This document shows positions 30,352 to 37,027 of a stretch of 37,027 nt of DNA, in pieces (positions within the stretch are counted from its first letter, which is position 1; the number at the start of each line of letters is the position of its first letter). The position numbers and the translations under genes are program-made. The stretch lies in IMG/VR virus record IMGVR_UViG_3300032294_001488, positions 1 to 37,027 of that record; one strand, 5' to 3'. The notes below the pieces were generated by a model. The model saw only the letters and a list, made by a program, of their open reading frames with translations. It was not told the origin of the DNA and did no database searches. The DNA comes from a virus.

Positions 30352-30948
30352 TTAAACAGCAATCATTCCTCGTTTATCATCCCACGAACGAATCAAATAC
30401 ACGATCGGCACGGCAAGCAAAGTCATCCACAATTTCCCTACAATTTGGCCTTCGGCATAAATCAACGGCAAACCGGCCAAACCGAGGAAAATGAATGAAT
30501 CAATGATGAGGCCAACAATGTTTGATGCAATCACGGCAATAAACAAATTCCGTTTCTGCAATGGTGTGTATACAAACAAATCGAGTGATTCGGCCACGAA
30601 AAATGCCACACCACTTGCCAAAGCCAAACCGGGATCAAGAAACGCACTCAATCCGGCACCGATGGCCACGGCCGCCCAAGAATACCAAAAGCCCAAACGA
30701 CGTTGCACCAAATCACGAAGCGTTAGGGCCACACCAGCCCAAAGCACTCCACTCGGTACCATGCCATCACCGATGCCGAATGATGGCCACATCGGAATCA
30801 AACACGTGGGATTCGTTGGATCATCACCAACACAAATTTGTCCTACGTTTTTAATGAAATAATTTGCTAACACAATCGTTGCCGCAAATCCAATAAAAAA
30901 TAATGTACCTTCGAAAATTCGTTCCTGCTTCATGTTGGATCCATTCAT
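30352..30948 (-). CDS. VUT/YhhQ-family transporter (queuosine-precursor type)
   Basis: The 198-residue membrane protein has about six hydrophobic segments and the VUT-family core: PSGVLWAGVALTLRDLVQRR, FFVAESLDLFVYTPLQKRN and ASNIVGLIIDSFIFLGLAG. The family includes YhhQ, which imports preQ0/preQ1. The ATG at 30948 has AAGGAGCAAATAAC upstream; longer frame rejected. It is the last gene of the ParB-DpdA-QueC unit. It would raise the pool of 7-deazaguanine precursor in the infected cell, feeding DNA modification. Substrate is inferred from family and context. Confidence 0.8.
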   Translation of the reverse strand: MNGSNMKQERIFEGTLFFIGFAATIVLANYFIKNVGQICVGDDPTNPTCLIPMWPSFGIGDGMVPSGVLWAGVALTLRDLVQRRLGFWYSWAAVAIGAGLSAFLDPGLALASGVAFFVAESLDLFVYTPLQKRNLFIAVIASNIVGLIIDSFIFLGLAGLPLIYAEGQIVGKLWMTLLAVPIVYLIRSWDDKRGMIAV

Positions 30949-30949
30949 G

Positions 30950-31354
30950 TTATTTGCTCCTTCGCATTTGGTCATTAAACCATGTGTAATGCCTAAACAT
31001 TGATAAACCAATTAACGGTGTTTGTGCTGATGGCCATACACGTTTCACCATAAGTGAATATGATTTGCCGCCTAATGCAATCACCGATTCATTCAAAATG
31101 CCGAATCGAATTGCTTGTTGCTTAATTGTGTATGCTCCGATGGATCCCACATCACCCATTTTCAAGTCATACGGCTCAATCACGGTGTCTAATGTCATTA
31201 GCCCATATTTGGCACTGAGGATATAAATATTCTCACGTGGTGCCATAAATTGTGCATATTTCATCCCGGCCTTATGATACCGGCCAACATACATTTGTTC
31301 GGCCGTGGTAGCGTGTGATGCTTTTAAATGGCCACATGGAACAATAACGATCAT
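30950..31354 (-). CDS. DUF6884-like protein in 7-deazaguanine cluster
   Basis: The 134-residue protein starts IVIVPCGHLKASHATTAEQMY and contains ENIYILSAKYGLMTLDTVIEPYDLKM, the SAKYGL...I.PYD pattern of the DUF6884 / YaaA-related family. The conserved Cys in PCG and the Lys-Tyr-Gly segment are likely functional. It overlaps the queC stop as ATGA and is followed closely by the transporter gene. Its role in modification is unknown; a step acting on the 7-deazaguanine base or on modified DNA is possible. Confidence 0.6.
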   Translation of the reverse strand: MIVIVPCGHLKASHATTAEQMYVGRYHKAGMKYAQFMAPRENIYILSAKYGLMTLDTVIEPYDLKMGDVGSIGAYTIKQQAIRFGILNESVIALGGKSYSLMVKRVWPSAQTPLIGLSMFRHYTWFNDQMRRSK

Positions 31355-32049
31355 GAAACACCATCACTTTCATAATCCGTGGGATCCGGAATGTCTGCTA
31401 ATACAAATGCCTCCTTTCGTTCGGTGCATGTTCCACACGTGCCACAATGACGCTTACCGCCCTTATAACAACTCCACGTTTCGTGAAATGGAACGCCGAG
31501 CACATGGCCGGTAGCCACAATATCATGTTTCTTTTTGGCAATGAATGGTGTGTATAAATGCAAATCACGCTTTGCAAATCCATCGGTGGCATATCGTTGC
31601 ATCAAATCGAAAGCATTCACAAATTCCGGCCGGCAGTCAGGGTATATATAATGATCACCACCATGAACACCGGTGGCCACCACATTTGCTTTTCGTGCCA
31701 CGGCCACACCATATGCAATGGTGAGCATGATTGCATTCCGATTTGGCACCACGGTTGATTTCATGGATTCCGCTTCATAATGGCCATCTGGTACCGGTAT
31801 CGAATGATCGGTAAGTGATGAGCCGGTAAGCAATGCACCGATGGAAGTCACATCAACCAAATCAAATGTGGCATTAAGCCGGCTTGCCGTGAATTCGGCG
31901 AATTGCAATTCTCGTGAATGTCGCTGGCCATAATCAAACGCCAAAATGTGCAAATCGTAATTTGCATCCTTCAAATAATATGCGAGTGTCACGCTATCCA
32001 AACCACCGGAAACAATGGCCACCGCTAATTTTTTGGCTTTGGTTCTCAT
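31351..32049 (-). CDS. queC: 7-cyano-7-deazaguanine synthase (QueC)
   Basis: This 232-residue enzyme converts CDG to preQ0 using ammonia and ATP. The PP-loop SGGLDS (14-19) is intact, followed by HILAFDYGQRHSREL and TVVPNRNAIMLTIAYGVAVA; HGGDHYIYPDCRPEF contains the substrate site. The zinc site is complete: ETWSCYKGGKRHCGTCGTC then ERKEAF. AGGAGCAGAGA precedes the ATG. It lies between the DpdA-like gene and the DUF6884-like gene. No queD, queE or folE is visible in the window, so CDG must come from the host or from genes elsewhere in the phage. Confidence 0.93.
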   Translation of the reverse strand: MRTKAKKLAVAIVSGGLDSVTLAYYLKDANYDLHILAFDYGQRHSRELQFAEFTASRLNATFDLVDVTSIGALLTGSSLTDHSIPVPDGHYEAESMKSTVVPNRNAIMLTIAYGVAVARKANVVATGVHGGDHYIYPDCRPEFVNAFDLMQRYATDGFAKRDLHLYTPFIAKKKHDIVATGHVLGVPFHETWSCYKGGKRHCGTCGTCTERKEAFVLADIPDPTDYESDGVS

Positions 32050-32918
32050 TCTCTGCTCCTGTTGAATTGATAACCTATGCGAATTTCTTTGATGTTCGAA
32101 CCGGCTAAATATATATGTAGTCCGGCCTCATCATCATTCGTGTTTCCTATCATTGATATACTACCATGATATTGCTTAAACCATTGCTCCGCTTTGTGAT
32201 GTGCTTTGATGGCCAAAGCAATAGACATTTCACGTTTCAATTTCCCATTCGTGTTATTGTCTGAAAATTCCTCCGGATCAAACCCTAATGCTCGGATTTG
32301 TTTAGCATGTTTGTACAATGCTTGATAATTGTTCATACGAATTTGTTTGATATGGCCGGCATGGTCTAAAATAGGCATACTGCCGTAGCGAATTCCCATA
32401 GCCCACGTGGTTGAATCAACGCTATACCATGGTAAATTCCTCAACAATTCAAATGATGTGCATCCAAATCCGTGATACACAGTTCGGCCCTGTGCCATTT
32501 TAAAAGCACGGATCAACCATGGCATCAACAATTTTGGTTGTGTGGCATACGGCACCATTCCACCGAGTGCAATATATTTGTATCGTTCGATGTAATGTTC
32601 TAAATATTGCCATGGCTCACCAACATGGAACACCGGCAATGGATCAAGGCCAAAATCATGCAAACGTGATTGATTCACTTGCGTTTGTTCGGCACTACCG
32701 ATCACATCCAAATTACTATATGTAGTAATCAAATGTTTCCATCGTTTCACCCATTCGGCATATTCTCGGATATTGATAGTAACGCCTTGTGTGAATGCCG
32801 AATAAGCACCGGAATCAATAAATATTTGTGGTCTTACATCATCAAAATTTTCATGGATTATTTTGTCTAAATCCTGATTTTTGAAATAATGATAAGACAA
32901 CAATAATTTCAAATTCAT
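32046..32918 (-). CDS. dpdA: DpdA-like DNA guanine transglycosylase
   Basis: The 290-residue protein has a TGT-like TIM-barrel pattern. IDSGAYSAFTQG places Asp35 where the first catalytic Asp belongs; PVFHVGE (95-101) and YIALGGMV (115-122) match the substrate loop (GG of TGT), and HGFGCTS then WYSVDSTTW put Asp168 as the likely nucleophile. The CxCxxC zinc site of tRNA enzymes is absent, as in phage DpdA proteins. It is expected to exchange guanine in DNA for preQ0 or a derivative. It overlaps the ParB-like gene stop at its start and is followed by queC. Assignment to the phage DpdA group is strong; the final base is unknown. Confidence 0.85.
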   Translation of the reverse strand: MNLKLLLSYHYFKNQDLDKIIHENFDDVRPQIFIDSGAYSAFTQGVTINIREYAEWVKRWKHLITTYSNLDVIGSAEQTQVNQSRLHDFGLDPLPVFHVGEPWQYLEHYIERYKYIALGGMVPYATQPKLLMPWLIRAFKMAQGRTVYHGFGCTSFELLRNLPWYSVDSTTWAMGIRYGSMPILDHAGHIKQIRMNNYQALYKHAKQIRALGFDPEEFSDNNTNGKLKREMSIALAIKAHHKAEQWFKQYHGSISMIGNTNDDEAGLHIYLAGSNIKEIRIGYQFNRSRE

Positions 32919-33523
32919 TTTGGATCCAATTCATCAATTAAATCCAACAATGCCGAAATTTTCTCACTATCGGTTTGGCCATCAATATTTTTCATCATGG
33001 CATTCCATCGGTCTAAAATATTCGGTGCCAATTTGATTTTGATTTCCGGCCAAAATGCCGCCTCATCATAATCACCATATTCTTCATCTAATTCATCTAA
33101 ATCCGGTGTTCCATCGGTGTTATATAATCCGGCTTTTTTGGCCAAATCATCCAACATTTGAGCAACGGCCGGTGAATCTGTTGAAATTTCATTTAACAAT
33201 GAATCCAACATTTTTGCATCGGTTTCGGCTAATGATGTAATCGGATCGAACGTTGCTAATAACACATCGGCTTCATCATCCGAAACATCTAAAATAACGG
33301 CCGGGAATGGTACGCCAACAGTCATTCGCTCATGGCCATCAATCAATTTATATCCATGTGGTGTTTCATAAGCAATCACCGGTGCCGCAATGCCGATTTG
33401 TGACAAAACACCTCGCAATGCATCACGTTGCGCTTGTGGATGAACACGCCAATTTTTTGAATTCGGCATCACATCGGATGGATTCAAAATTTTCATTTCC
33501 TTGATTCGGTTTCGGATATTCAT
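32915..33523 (-). CDS. ParB-like nuclease-domain protein
   Basis: The 202-residue protein has a ParB/Srx fold at the N-terminus (20-95): NSKNWRVHPQAQRDALRGVL, IAAPVIAYETPHG and YKLIDGHERMTVG with the DGHxR catalytic/ATP motif. It is followed by DDEADVLLATFDPITSLAETD, the linker usually preceding a DNA methyltransferase, but the rest (acidic, DLDELDEEYGDYDE) has no methylase. It starts with AGGAGCATGGC and overlaps the DpdA-like gene. It may act as an ATP-dependent partner or regulator of modification, similar in place to ParB-like proteins of dpd clusters. Confidence 0.75.
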   Translation of the reverse strand: MNIRNRIKEMKILNPSDVMPNSKNWRVHPQAQRDALRGVLSQIGIAAPVIAYETPHGYKLIDGHERMTVGVPFPAVILDVSDDEADVLLATFDPITSLAETDAKMLDSLLNEISTDSPAVAQMLDDLAKKAGLYNTDGTPDLDELDEEYGDYDEAAFWPEIKIKLAPNILDRWNAMMKNIDGQTDSEKISALLDLIDELDPK

Positions 33524-33537
33524 GCCATGCTCCTATA

Positions 33538-34638
33538 TTATTGCCACGAAGTGGCCGATTCCCAGTTAATTGTATACCGCTTGCGTTTGGTGGCCAAATA
33601 TTCCATGATTTCTTGATAGGTGACTGGATCGGATTTAATCAATTTCGCCTTATCATGCCATCCATATTCTTCCAGCCATTGCACCAATTCACCACGATCA
33701 TAATAGGAACGGTAATAGCACGATGGAAAATTTTTTAATGAATGATACCGATGGCATGTGGCACGAGGAATGATTTTATACACATCATATGCCATGATGT
33801 ATATGGATTGCCACGAATCCCGGATTGCATTGATCCAGTCACATTTGATGTATGCTGGAATGGTATCACCATAAATAAAATAATGGTTGAACAATTCGGT
33901 TTTTTTGTAATATGTGGTAAATGTTCCATCCACTTTTTTTCCGGTAAGCAACGGCTTCGGAGGAACACCACGTTTCCTTTGGCCATGCAAACTATAATGG
34001 CCTAACCATGGATCAATTGATTCTAATTCGGTTTGTGTTATCCATTGATCCCGAATATGTGCATACATTTTTTTGTATGTTTCATTCATGTGTTTGGGAT
34101 CAAACCGGAGTATGTGGCCATCACTCAACCATTCATCAAATTGTTTTCTATCAATGGTATTCCACTGGCCTCTTTTTGTACTGCGTAATTTTTGAGCCGG
34201 AAGGCCGTGCCGTTTAATATGAGTGTATAATGTTGCGAGTGAAACGCCTAATTCTTCGGCCAAATCCCAAAGCATTACATGTGATGTGATGTGATCGAAC
34301 ACCGAAATATTCAACACGAGTGCCATGCACCGAACGGAATAATATGAACGTTTCAACCGTTTGGCAATTTGGGAATAAGACATAGTCATGGCATGTTTTT
34401 TCAAATATTCAATGTGGCCATTCGGCCATGAACGATTTGTTTGTATACCGAAATGCTTAGCCCATTTATAAATTACTCGTTTGTCACATTTCCAATATTT
34501 GGCCAATTGTGATGGATTCCGATTTTTCAATCCTTCTTCTAATGTTTCCTTGATGAGCCATGGCCGGTGATTTGCATTTTGTTGCAAACCATCGGCCATG
34601 TTCATTTGATTTGATGATTTTGGATCGTTCGAATTCAT
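33538..34638 (-). CDS. Multi-HTH DNA-binding protein
   Basis: The 366-residue basic protein has several helix-turn-helix units: NPSQLAKYWKCDKRVIYKWA (40-60), MSYSQIAKRLKRSYYSVRCM (85-105) and LAEELGVSLATLYTHIKRHG (125-150). It ends with an Arg/Lys/Tyr-rich half carrying DRGELVQWLEEYGWHD. It is upstream of the modification cluster and may be its regulator or a phage late-gene activator. GAGAAGGGC precedes the ATG. The function is inferred from fold only. Confidence 0.6.
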   Translation of the reverse strand: MNSNDPKSSNQMNMADGLQQNANHRPWLIKETLEEGLKNRNPSQLAKYWKCDKRVIYKWAKHFGIQTNRSWPNGHIEYLKKHAMTMSYSQIAKRLKRSYYSVRCMALVLNISVFDHITSHVMLWDLAEELGVSLATLYTHIKRHGLPAQKLRSTKRGQWNTIDRKQFDEWLSDGHILRFDPKHMNETYKKMYAHIRDQWITQTELESIDPWLGHYSLHGQRKRGVPPKPLLTGKKVDGTFTTYYKKTELFNHYFIYGDTIPAYIKCDWINAIRDSWQSIYIMAYDVYKIIPRATCHRYHSLKNFPSCYYRSYYDRGELVQWLEEYGWHDKAKLIKSDPVTYQEIMEYLATKRKRYTINWESATSWQ

Positions 34639-34673
34639 GCCCTTCTCTGCTTTCGTTCGATGAATGAATGATG

Positions 34674-35234
34674 TTATTCTATCATATATTTGCCGTTATT
34701 TTGTATATACCACGTGGCATATACATCGGATTTATCTTGATTCGTGGTGATGTAAGACCATTTCACATGCCATCCCAAATCATCCAATTTGGCGAGCCAG
34801 TCAATCAATTGTTTCGGATGAACGTTTGCATAATATTCACCGGGCTTCAAATCTGGTGCACCATCAGCAGAATGACTTCTCCGATTAGGCCCAGCACACG
34901 TTATCACCATCATGCATCCGGATGGATCGGCATAATCCAACATGGCATCTAATAACGGTGCCGGTGGTGTGTGCTCCAAAACTTCCGTGCTCACAATCAA
35001 TTTATATATTGATAATTCGGCTTGTTTGGCGGCCTCACGATCACGAATATCTACCACTTCATCCACACAAGGGCCGGCCACAATATCCACACCGGTATAT
35101 GGAACGTATTGAGCAAATGCCGCTCGTGCCGATCCGTTGATGTTAATACTACCAACTTCAAGTGTAGGCCCACTCAACCATTGCCGGTATGCTTCGGCCG
35201 TTCGTTTCAAAAATGCCATGGCTCCATCATGCAT
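34674..35234 (-). CDS. Class I SAM-dependent methyltransferase
   Basis: The 186-residue Rossmann protein has LEVGSININGSARAAF as motif I, YTGVDIVAGPCVDEVVDI as motif II, and KLIVSTEVLEHTPPAPLLDAML (motif IV/V with EVLEH). CMMVITCAGPNRRSHSADG follows. This small-molecule-type methyltransferase pattern occurs in many phages; the target is unknown. Given the nearby 7-deazaguanine cluster it could modify the inserted base, but sugar or lysis-related targets are equally open. GAAGGAATGAATC precedes the ATG. Confidence 0.7.
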   Translation of the reverse strand: MHDGAMAFLKRTAEAYRQWLSGPTLEVGSININGSARAAFAQYVPYTGVDIVAGPCVDEVVDIRDREAAKQAELSIYKLIVSTEVLEHTPPAPLLDAMLDYADPSGCMMVITCAGPNRRSHSADGAPDLKPGEYYANVHPKQLIDWLAKLDDLGWHVKWSYITTNQDKSDVYATWYIQNNGKYMIE

Positions 35235-35249
35235 GATTCATTCCTTCAT

Positions 35250-35807
35250 TTATGGCCGGCTAATACGCCACTGAACACCGGCAACAATCCAGTCAATTCG
35301 ATTGATGATGGCCGCTCCCGGACAGGCCGTGTCTGAAACACATTCCTTATGATATTTGATGGTGTTTCGGTTGATTTCCAAACCTCGCCACTTTGCCAAA
35401 CTTGCAATGGCACCGATTACTAATGATGTGGTGGCATCACTCCACGGATCATTTGAATAATTTCCAACAACTTCAATTCCCCACGTGGTTGAATTGCATT
35501 TTCTTGCATGTGTTCCGGGAAGATTCAACGGTGAGAATTGAAAAATTCCATCATGTGCCGGATTTGCGGCACCGGCACAAATAAACAAATGTGGACCTGA
35601 TGGCCATCCCTCATTTTGGTAGAAATTTTTCAAATTGCTTAATGAATTCATTCCTCTCCATGTGGAAATTGTGGGACTTACCGAGTGATGGATCACGATT
35701 GCTTGTGACCATTCGGCAATTGCTGGATTATGCCGCCGCAAGTGGGAATCAAATTGTTCTACCGTGCTCCACCGTGCCGGAGCATACAAAAAATTTGAAT
35801 TAGTCAT
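35250..35807 (-). CDS. Endolysin: N-acetylmuramoyl-L-alanine amidase (Amidase_2)
   Basis: The 185-residue enzyme cuts the amide bond between MurNAc and the peptide. The zinc ligands are visible: AIVIHHSVS with His40, IKYHKECVSD with the second His, and DTACPGAAI with the Cys. WGIEVVGNY and GTHARKCN are typical substrate-site segments. A short N-terminal extension but no separate binding domain is seen. It follows the holin-like gene. An AAAAGGG site precedes the ATG at 35807. Confidence 0.88.
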   Translation of the reverse strand: MTNSNFLYAPARWSTVEQFDSHLRRHNPAIAEWSQAIVIHHSVSPTISTWRGMNSLSNLKNFYQNEGWPSGPHLFICAGAANPAHDGIFQFSPLNLPGTHARKCNSTTWGIEVVGNYSNDPWSDATTSLVIGAIASLAKWRGLEINRNTIKYHKECVSDTACPGAAIINRIDWIVAGVQWRISRP

Positions 35808-35809
35808 GG

Positions 35810-36070
35810 TTATGCCCTTTTTTGTAATTCAGTCACACCGATTGCACCACCGGCCGCAAGAATGCCGGCCAAAATGCTTTGAGCAATCATTTGTGTGTTG
35901 AGGATGGTACCACCGGCCAAATCTACAAGGATTGCCGTGATAATGCCAAATGTGGTGGCCGTTAATGGCCGAACATATGCCGGCATGGATGGAACGGCAA
36001 TTTTCACCATATCCACCAAAATTTTCACAATGGTGATTATGGCTAATGTTTTTGTGGTGATGTCTTCCAT
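35810..36070 (-). CDS. Holin-like membrane protein
   Basis: The 86-residue protein has three likely membrane segments: LAIITIVKILVDMVKIAV, PLTATTFGIITAILVDLAGG and MIAQSILAGILAAGGAIGV, ending in a charged tail (TELQKRA). It lies directly before the amidase gene and after a coiled-coil membrane protein, the standard holin place. AAAGGAATTCAC precedes the ATG. It is the probable pore-former that times lysis. Confidence 0.7.
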   Translation of the reverse strand: MEDITTKTLAIITIVKILVDMVKIAVPSMPAYVRPLTATTFGIITAILVDLAGGTILNTQMIAQSILAGILAAGGAIGVTELQKRA

Positions 36071-36103
36071 GTGAATTCCTTTCCCATTATGAACACGTGC
36101 CGA

Positions 36104-36337
36104 TCATGTGAAATACGAAATTAACCAACTGCCTATAGCAATGGCACCCATGGCCATATACACATTTTTTTCAATCAATCTCAACCGTTCTTCAAATGAT
36201 TTCAATTGTTCATCATATCGTTTCAATTGTGAATTCGATTGTGTGATGAAACCATCAAATCTTGAATTCATGTGGTTGATATTCGCTTCCATCCGGATAA
36301 ACATTTCACGTAATTCACGAAATTCATTTGGATCCAT
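36104..36337 (-). CDS. Coiled-coil protein with C-terminal membrane anchor (XhlA-like lysis accessory)
   Basis: The 77-residue protein has a coiled-coil (ELREMFIRMEANINHMNSRF, then KRYDEQLKSFEERLRLIEKN) and one C-terminal membrane helix (VYMAMGAIAIGSWLISYF). This is the XhlA/haemolysin-like layout found beside holins. The ATG at 36337 is chosen because AAAGGAATCCGGTG precedes it; the longer frame to 36364 has no ribosome site. It may organise holin assembly at the membrane. Confidence 0.65.
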   Translation of the reverse strand: MDPNEFRELREMFIRMEANINHMNSRFDGFITQSNSQLKRYDEQLKSFEERLRLIEKNVYMAMGAIAIGSWLISYFT

Positions 36338-36389
36338 CACCGGATTCCTTTCATAATCCATCATGTTTGCATTTATATATTACTCGAAT

Positions 36390-36446
36390 ATGCATCATTC
36401 GTATATGATGCATGTGGCCATAAATCATCCACATTGCATGATGCAT
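36390..36446. promoter_or_regulatory. Repeated ATGATGCAT motif (operator-like)
   Basis: The largest intergenic gap (36338-36555, 218 bases) holds an inverted repeat ATGCATCAT / ATGATGCAT with a 6-base spacer (36390-36413). A third direct copy of ATGATGCAT follows at 36438-36446. The same nine-mer occurs near 136-144 and 4973. A + strand TTGCAT (36434-36439) and TATAAT (36455-36460) are only 15 bp apart, so a rightward promoter is weak. No clear leftward promoter is seen. Confidence 0.45.
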
Positions 36447-36485
36447 ATTTCATGTATAATGGATTTTGTAATTTAATAGCGTATG

Positions 36486-36521
36486 CAAATGCTCATGTGA
36501 TCCGGAACACATGAGCATTTG
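36486..36521. terminator. 14-bp perfect inverted repeat (terminator-like palindrome)
   Basis: Arms CAAATGCTCATGTG and CACATGAGCATTTG flank an 8-base loop containing TCCGGA. It lies downstream of the 36556..36780 gene. On neither strand is the following T-run long (best on the + strand: TATTTGTATT), so it could be a terminator, an mRNA end stem or a protein-binding palindrome. Confidence 0.55.
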
Positions 36522-36555
36522 TATTTGTATTGAATTGTGTGAAATTGCCGGTGGT

Positions 36556-36780
36556 TTATCGTTTGGTTTTTTGGGCCTCATATGCAATCAACATTTGCCG
36601 GTATTCTTCCAACATCCGGTCTAATTCGGCTTGTGCTTGTGCCACGGTGGCAAACCATCGTTGTGAATTTTCCACGAGGCCATTGTGTGTTCGATCCCAG
36701 TTTAAACGGATCATATCTTGCTCGGCCGTAATAGTCCATCTCATATTGTGGTATGAAGCACTTGTGATTCGTGTAGTCAT
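36556..36780 (-). CDS. Small hypothetical protein
   Basis: The 74-residue protein begins TTRITSASYHNMRWTITAEQ and ends in a helix FATVAQAQAELDRMLEEYRQ followed by a basic tail. The ATG at 36780 has AGGAGAATCATC upstream; the longer frame to 36852 overlaps the next gene and is rejected. It is followed by the palindrome at 36486. No family is recognised. Confidence 0.6.
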   Translation of the reverse strand: MTTRITSASYHNMRWTITAEQDMIRLNWDRTHNGLVENSQRWFATVAQAQAELDRMLEEYRQMLIAYEAQKTKR

Positions 36781-36841
36781 GATGATTCTCCTATCGGTGG
36801 CCGGCCATGTGATGTTTGGCCGGCCACCATTGATTGATGTA

Positions 36842-37027
36842 TTAACGAACAAAATTCACGGCTTTGATTGCATCCATGGTGGCCGATTTCAATGAATCTT
36901 TTTGCTCACGAAGCAAAGTCATCCATCCTTTGATATATTCAAAATGATTCGGTTGAATATCCGTGTTAAATCCCAAATCCATTCCTAAAATTGATGCACC
37001 GATTTCAGCCACCAATTCTTCATATGG
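36842..37027 (-). CDS. Partial ArdC-like antirestriction protein (C-terminal end)
   Basis: A frame open to the right edge ends at TAA 36842-36844. The 61 visible residues read YEELVAEIGASILGMDLGF, then NHFEYIKGWMTLLREQK, LKSATMDAIKAVNF. This is the C-terminal signature of ArdC/DUF1738-type proteins (EELVAE+GAAFL... then YI..W...L+.DK, A...A.KA), a zincin-like metallopeptidase region where the Glu of ELVAE is a likely ligand. The N-terminal ssDNA-binding domain and start lie outside the window. Confidence 0.65.
   Translation of the reverse strand, partial: PYEELVAEIGASILGMDLGFNTDIQPNHFEYIKGWMTLLREQKDSLKSATMDAIKAVNFVR

Noticed and set aside
36434-36521. Definite small RNA from + strand promoter to palindrome
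   Set aside because: The -35/-10 spacing is only 15 bp and the T-run after the stem is interrupted; kept only as a possibility in the findings.
1-37027. Integrated prophage or lysogeny module
   Set aside because: No integrase, CI/Cro-like pair, att-like repeat or host gene is visible in the window.

Overview
The window is a stretch of an uncultured double-stranded DNA tailed phage with a long non-contractile (siphovirus-type) tail. It carries a complete morphogenesis module: terminase, portal, HK97-type prohead protease, scaffold, capsid, tail tube, chaperone, tape measure and tail tip. No integrase, repressor/excisionase pair or attachment site is visible, so nothing here argues for lysogeny. 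Genes are packed tightly with ATGA/TAATG overlaps and strong AGGAGG-like ribosome sites. Promoters are of the TTGNNN/TATAAT type, and the standard code with ATG starts is used. The host cannot be named from this sequence; two peptidoglycan-degrading enzymes point only to a bacterium with a normal wall.

Layout. 1-5970 is a leftward early/accessory block: ThyX, a lytic-transglycosylase-like protein, an HTH gene cut by an in-frame TAA, a putative single-strand-annealing recombinase, RHH and many small unknowns. It is punctuated by three look-alike promoter/terminator cassettes, two of them near-identical. 6099-8566 is the only rightward operon and is the replication block: small membrane protein, VRR-NUC nuclease, RHH, an O-like initiator with embedded iterons, and a DnaC-like loader. 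8561-30217 is the leftward structural operon, read from TerS down to a tail chaperone. 30352-34638 is a DNA-modification/nucleotide block. 34674-36780 is mainly lysis (amidase, holin-like, coiled-coil membrane protein) plus a methyltransferase, and the right edge cuts an ArdC-like antirestriction gene.

The most notable system is the contiguous cluster 30352-33523. It encodes a ParB-like protein, a DpdA-like guanine transglycosylase, QueC, a DUF6884-like protein and a VUT/YhhQ-family transporter, all coupled. It reads as a 7-deazaguanine DNA-modification cassette in which the phage combines precursor import with one biosynthetic step and insertion into DNA. With the partial ArdC-like gene, it suggests a phage well armed against restriction.

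Other points of interest are two glycosyltransferases placed between capsid and tail genes, a tail-tube protein with a C-terminal beta-propeller, a second propeller in the distal tail protein, a probable +1/-2 frameshift in the tail chaperone pair, a possible RNA attenuator between tube and chaperone genes, and an iteron array that is a good origin candidate.
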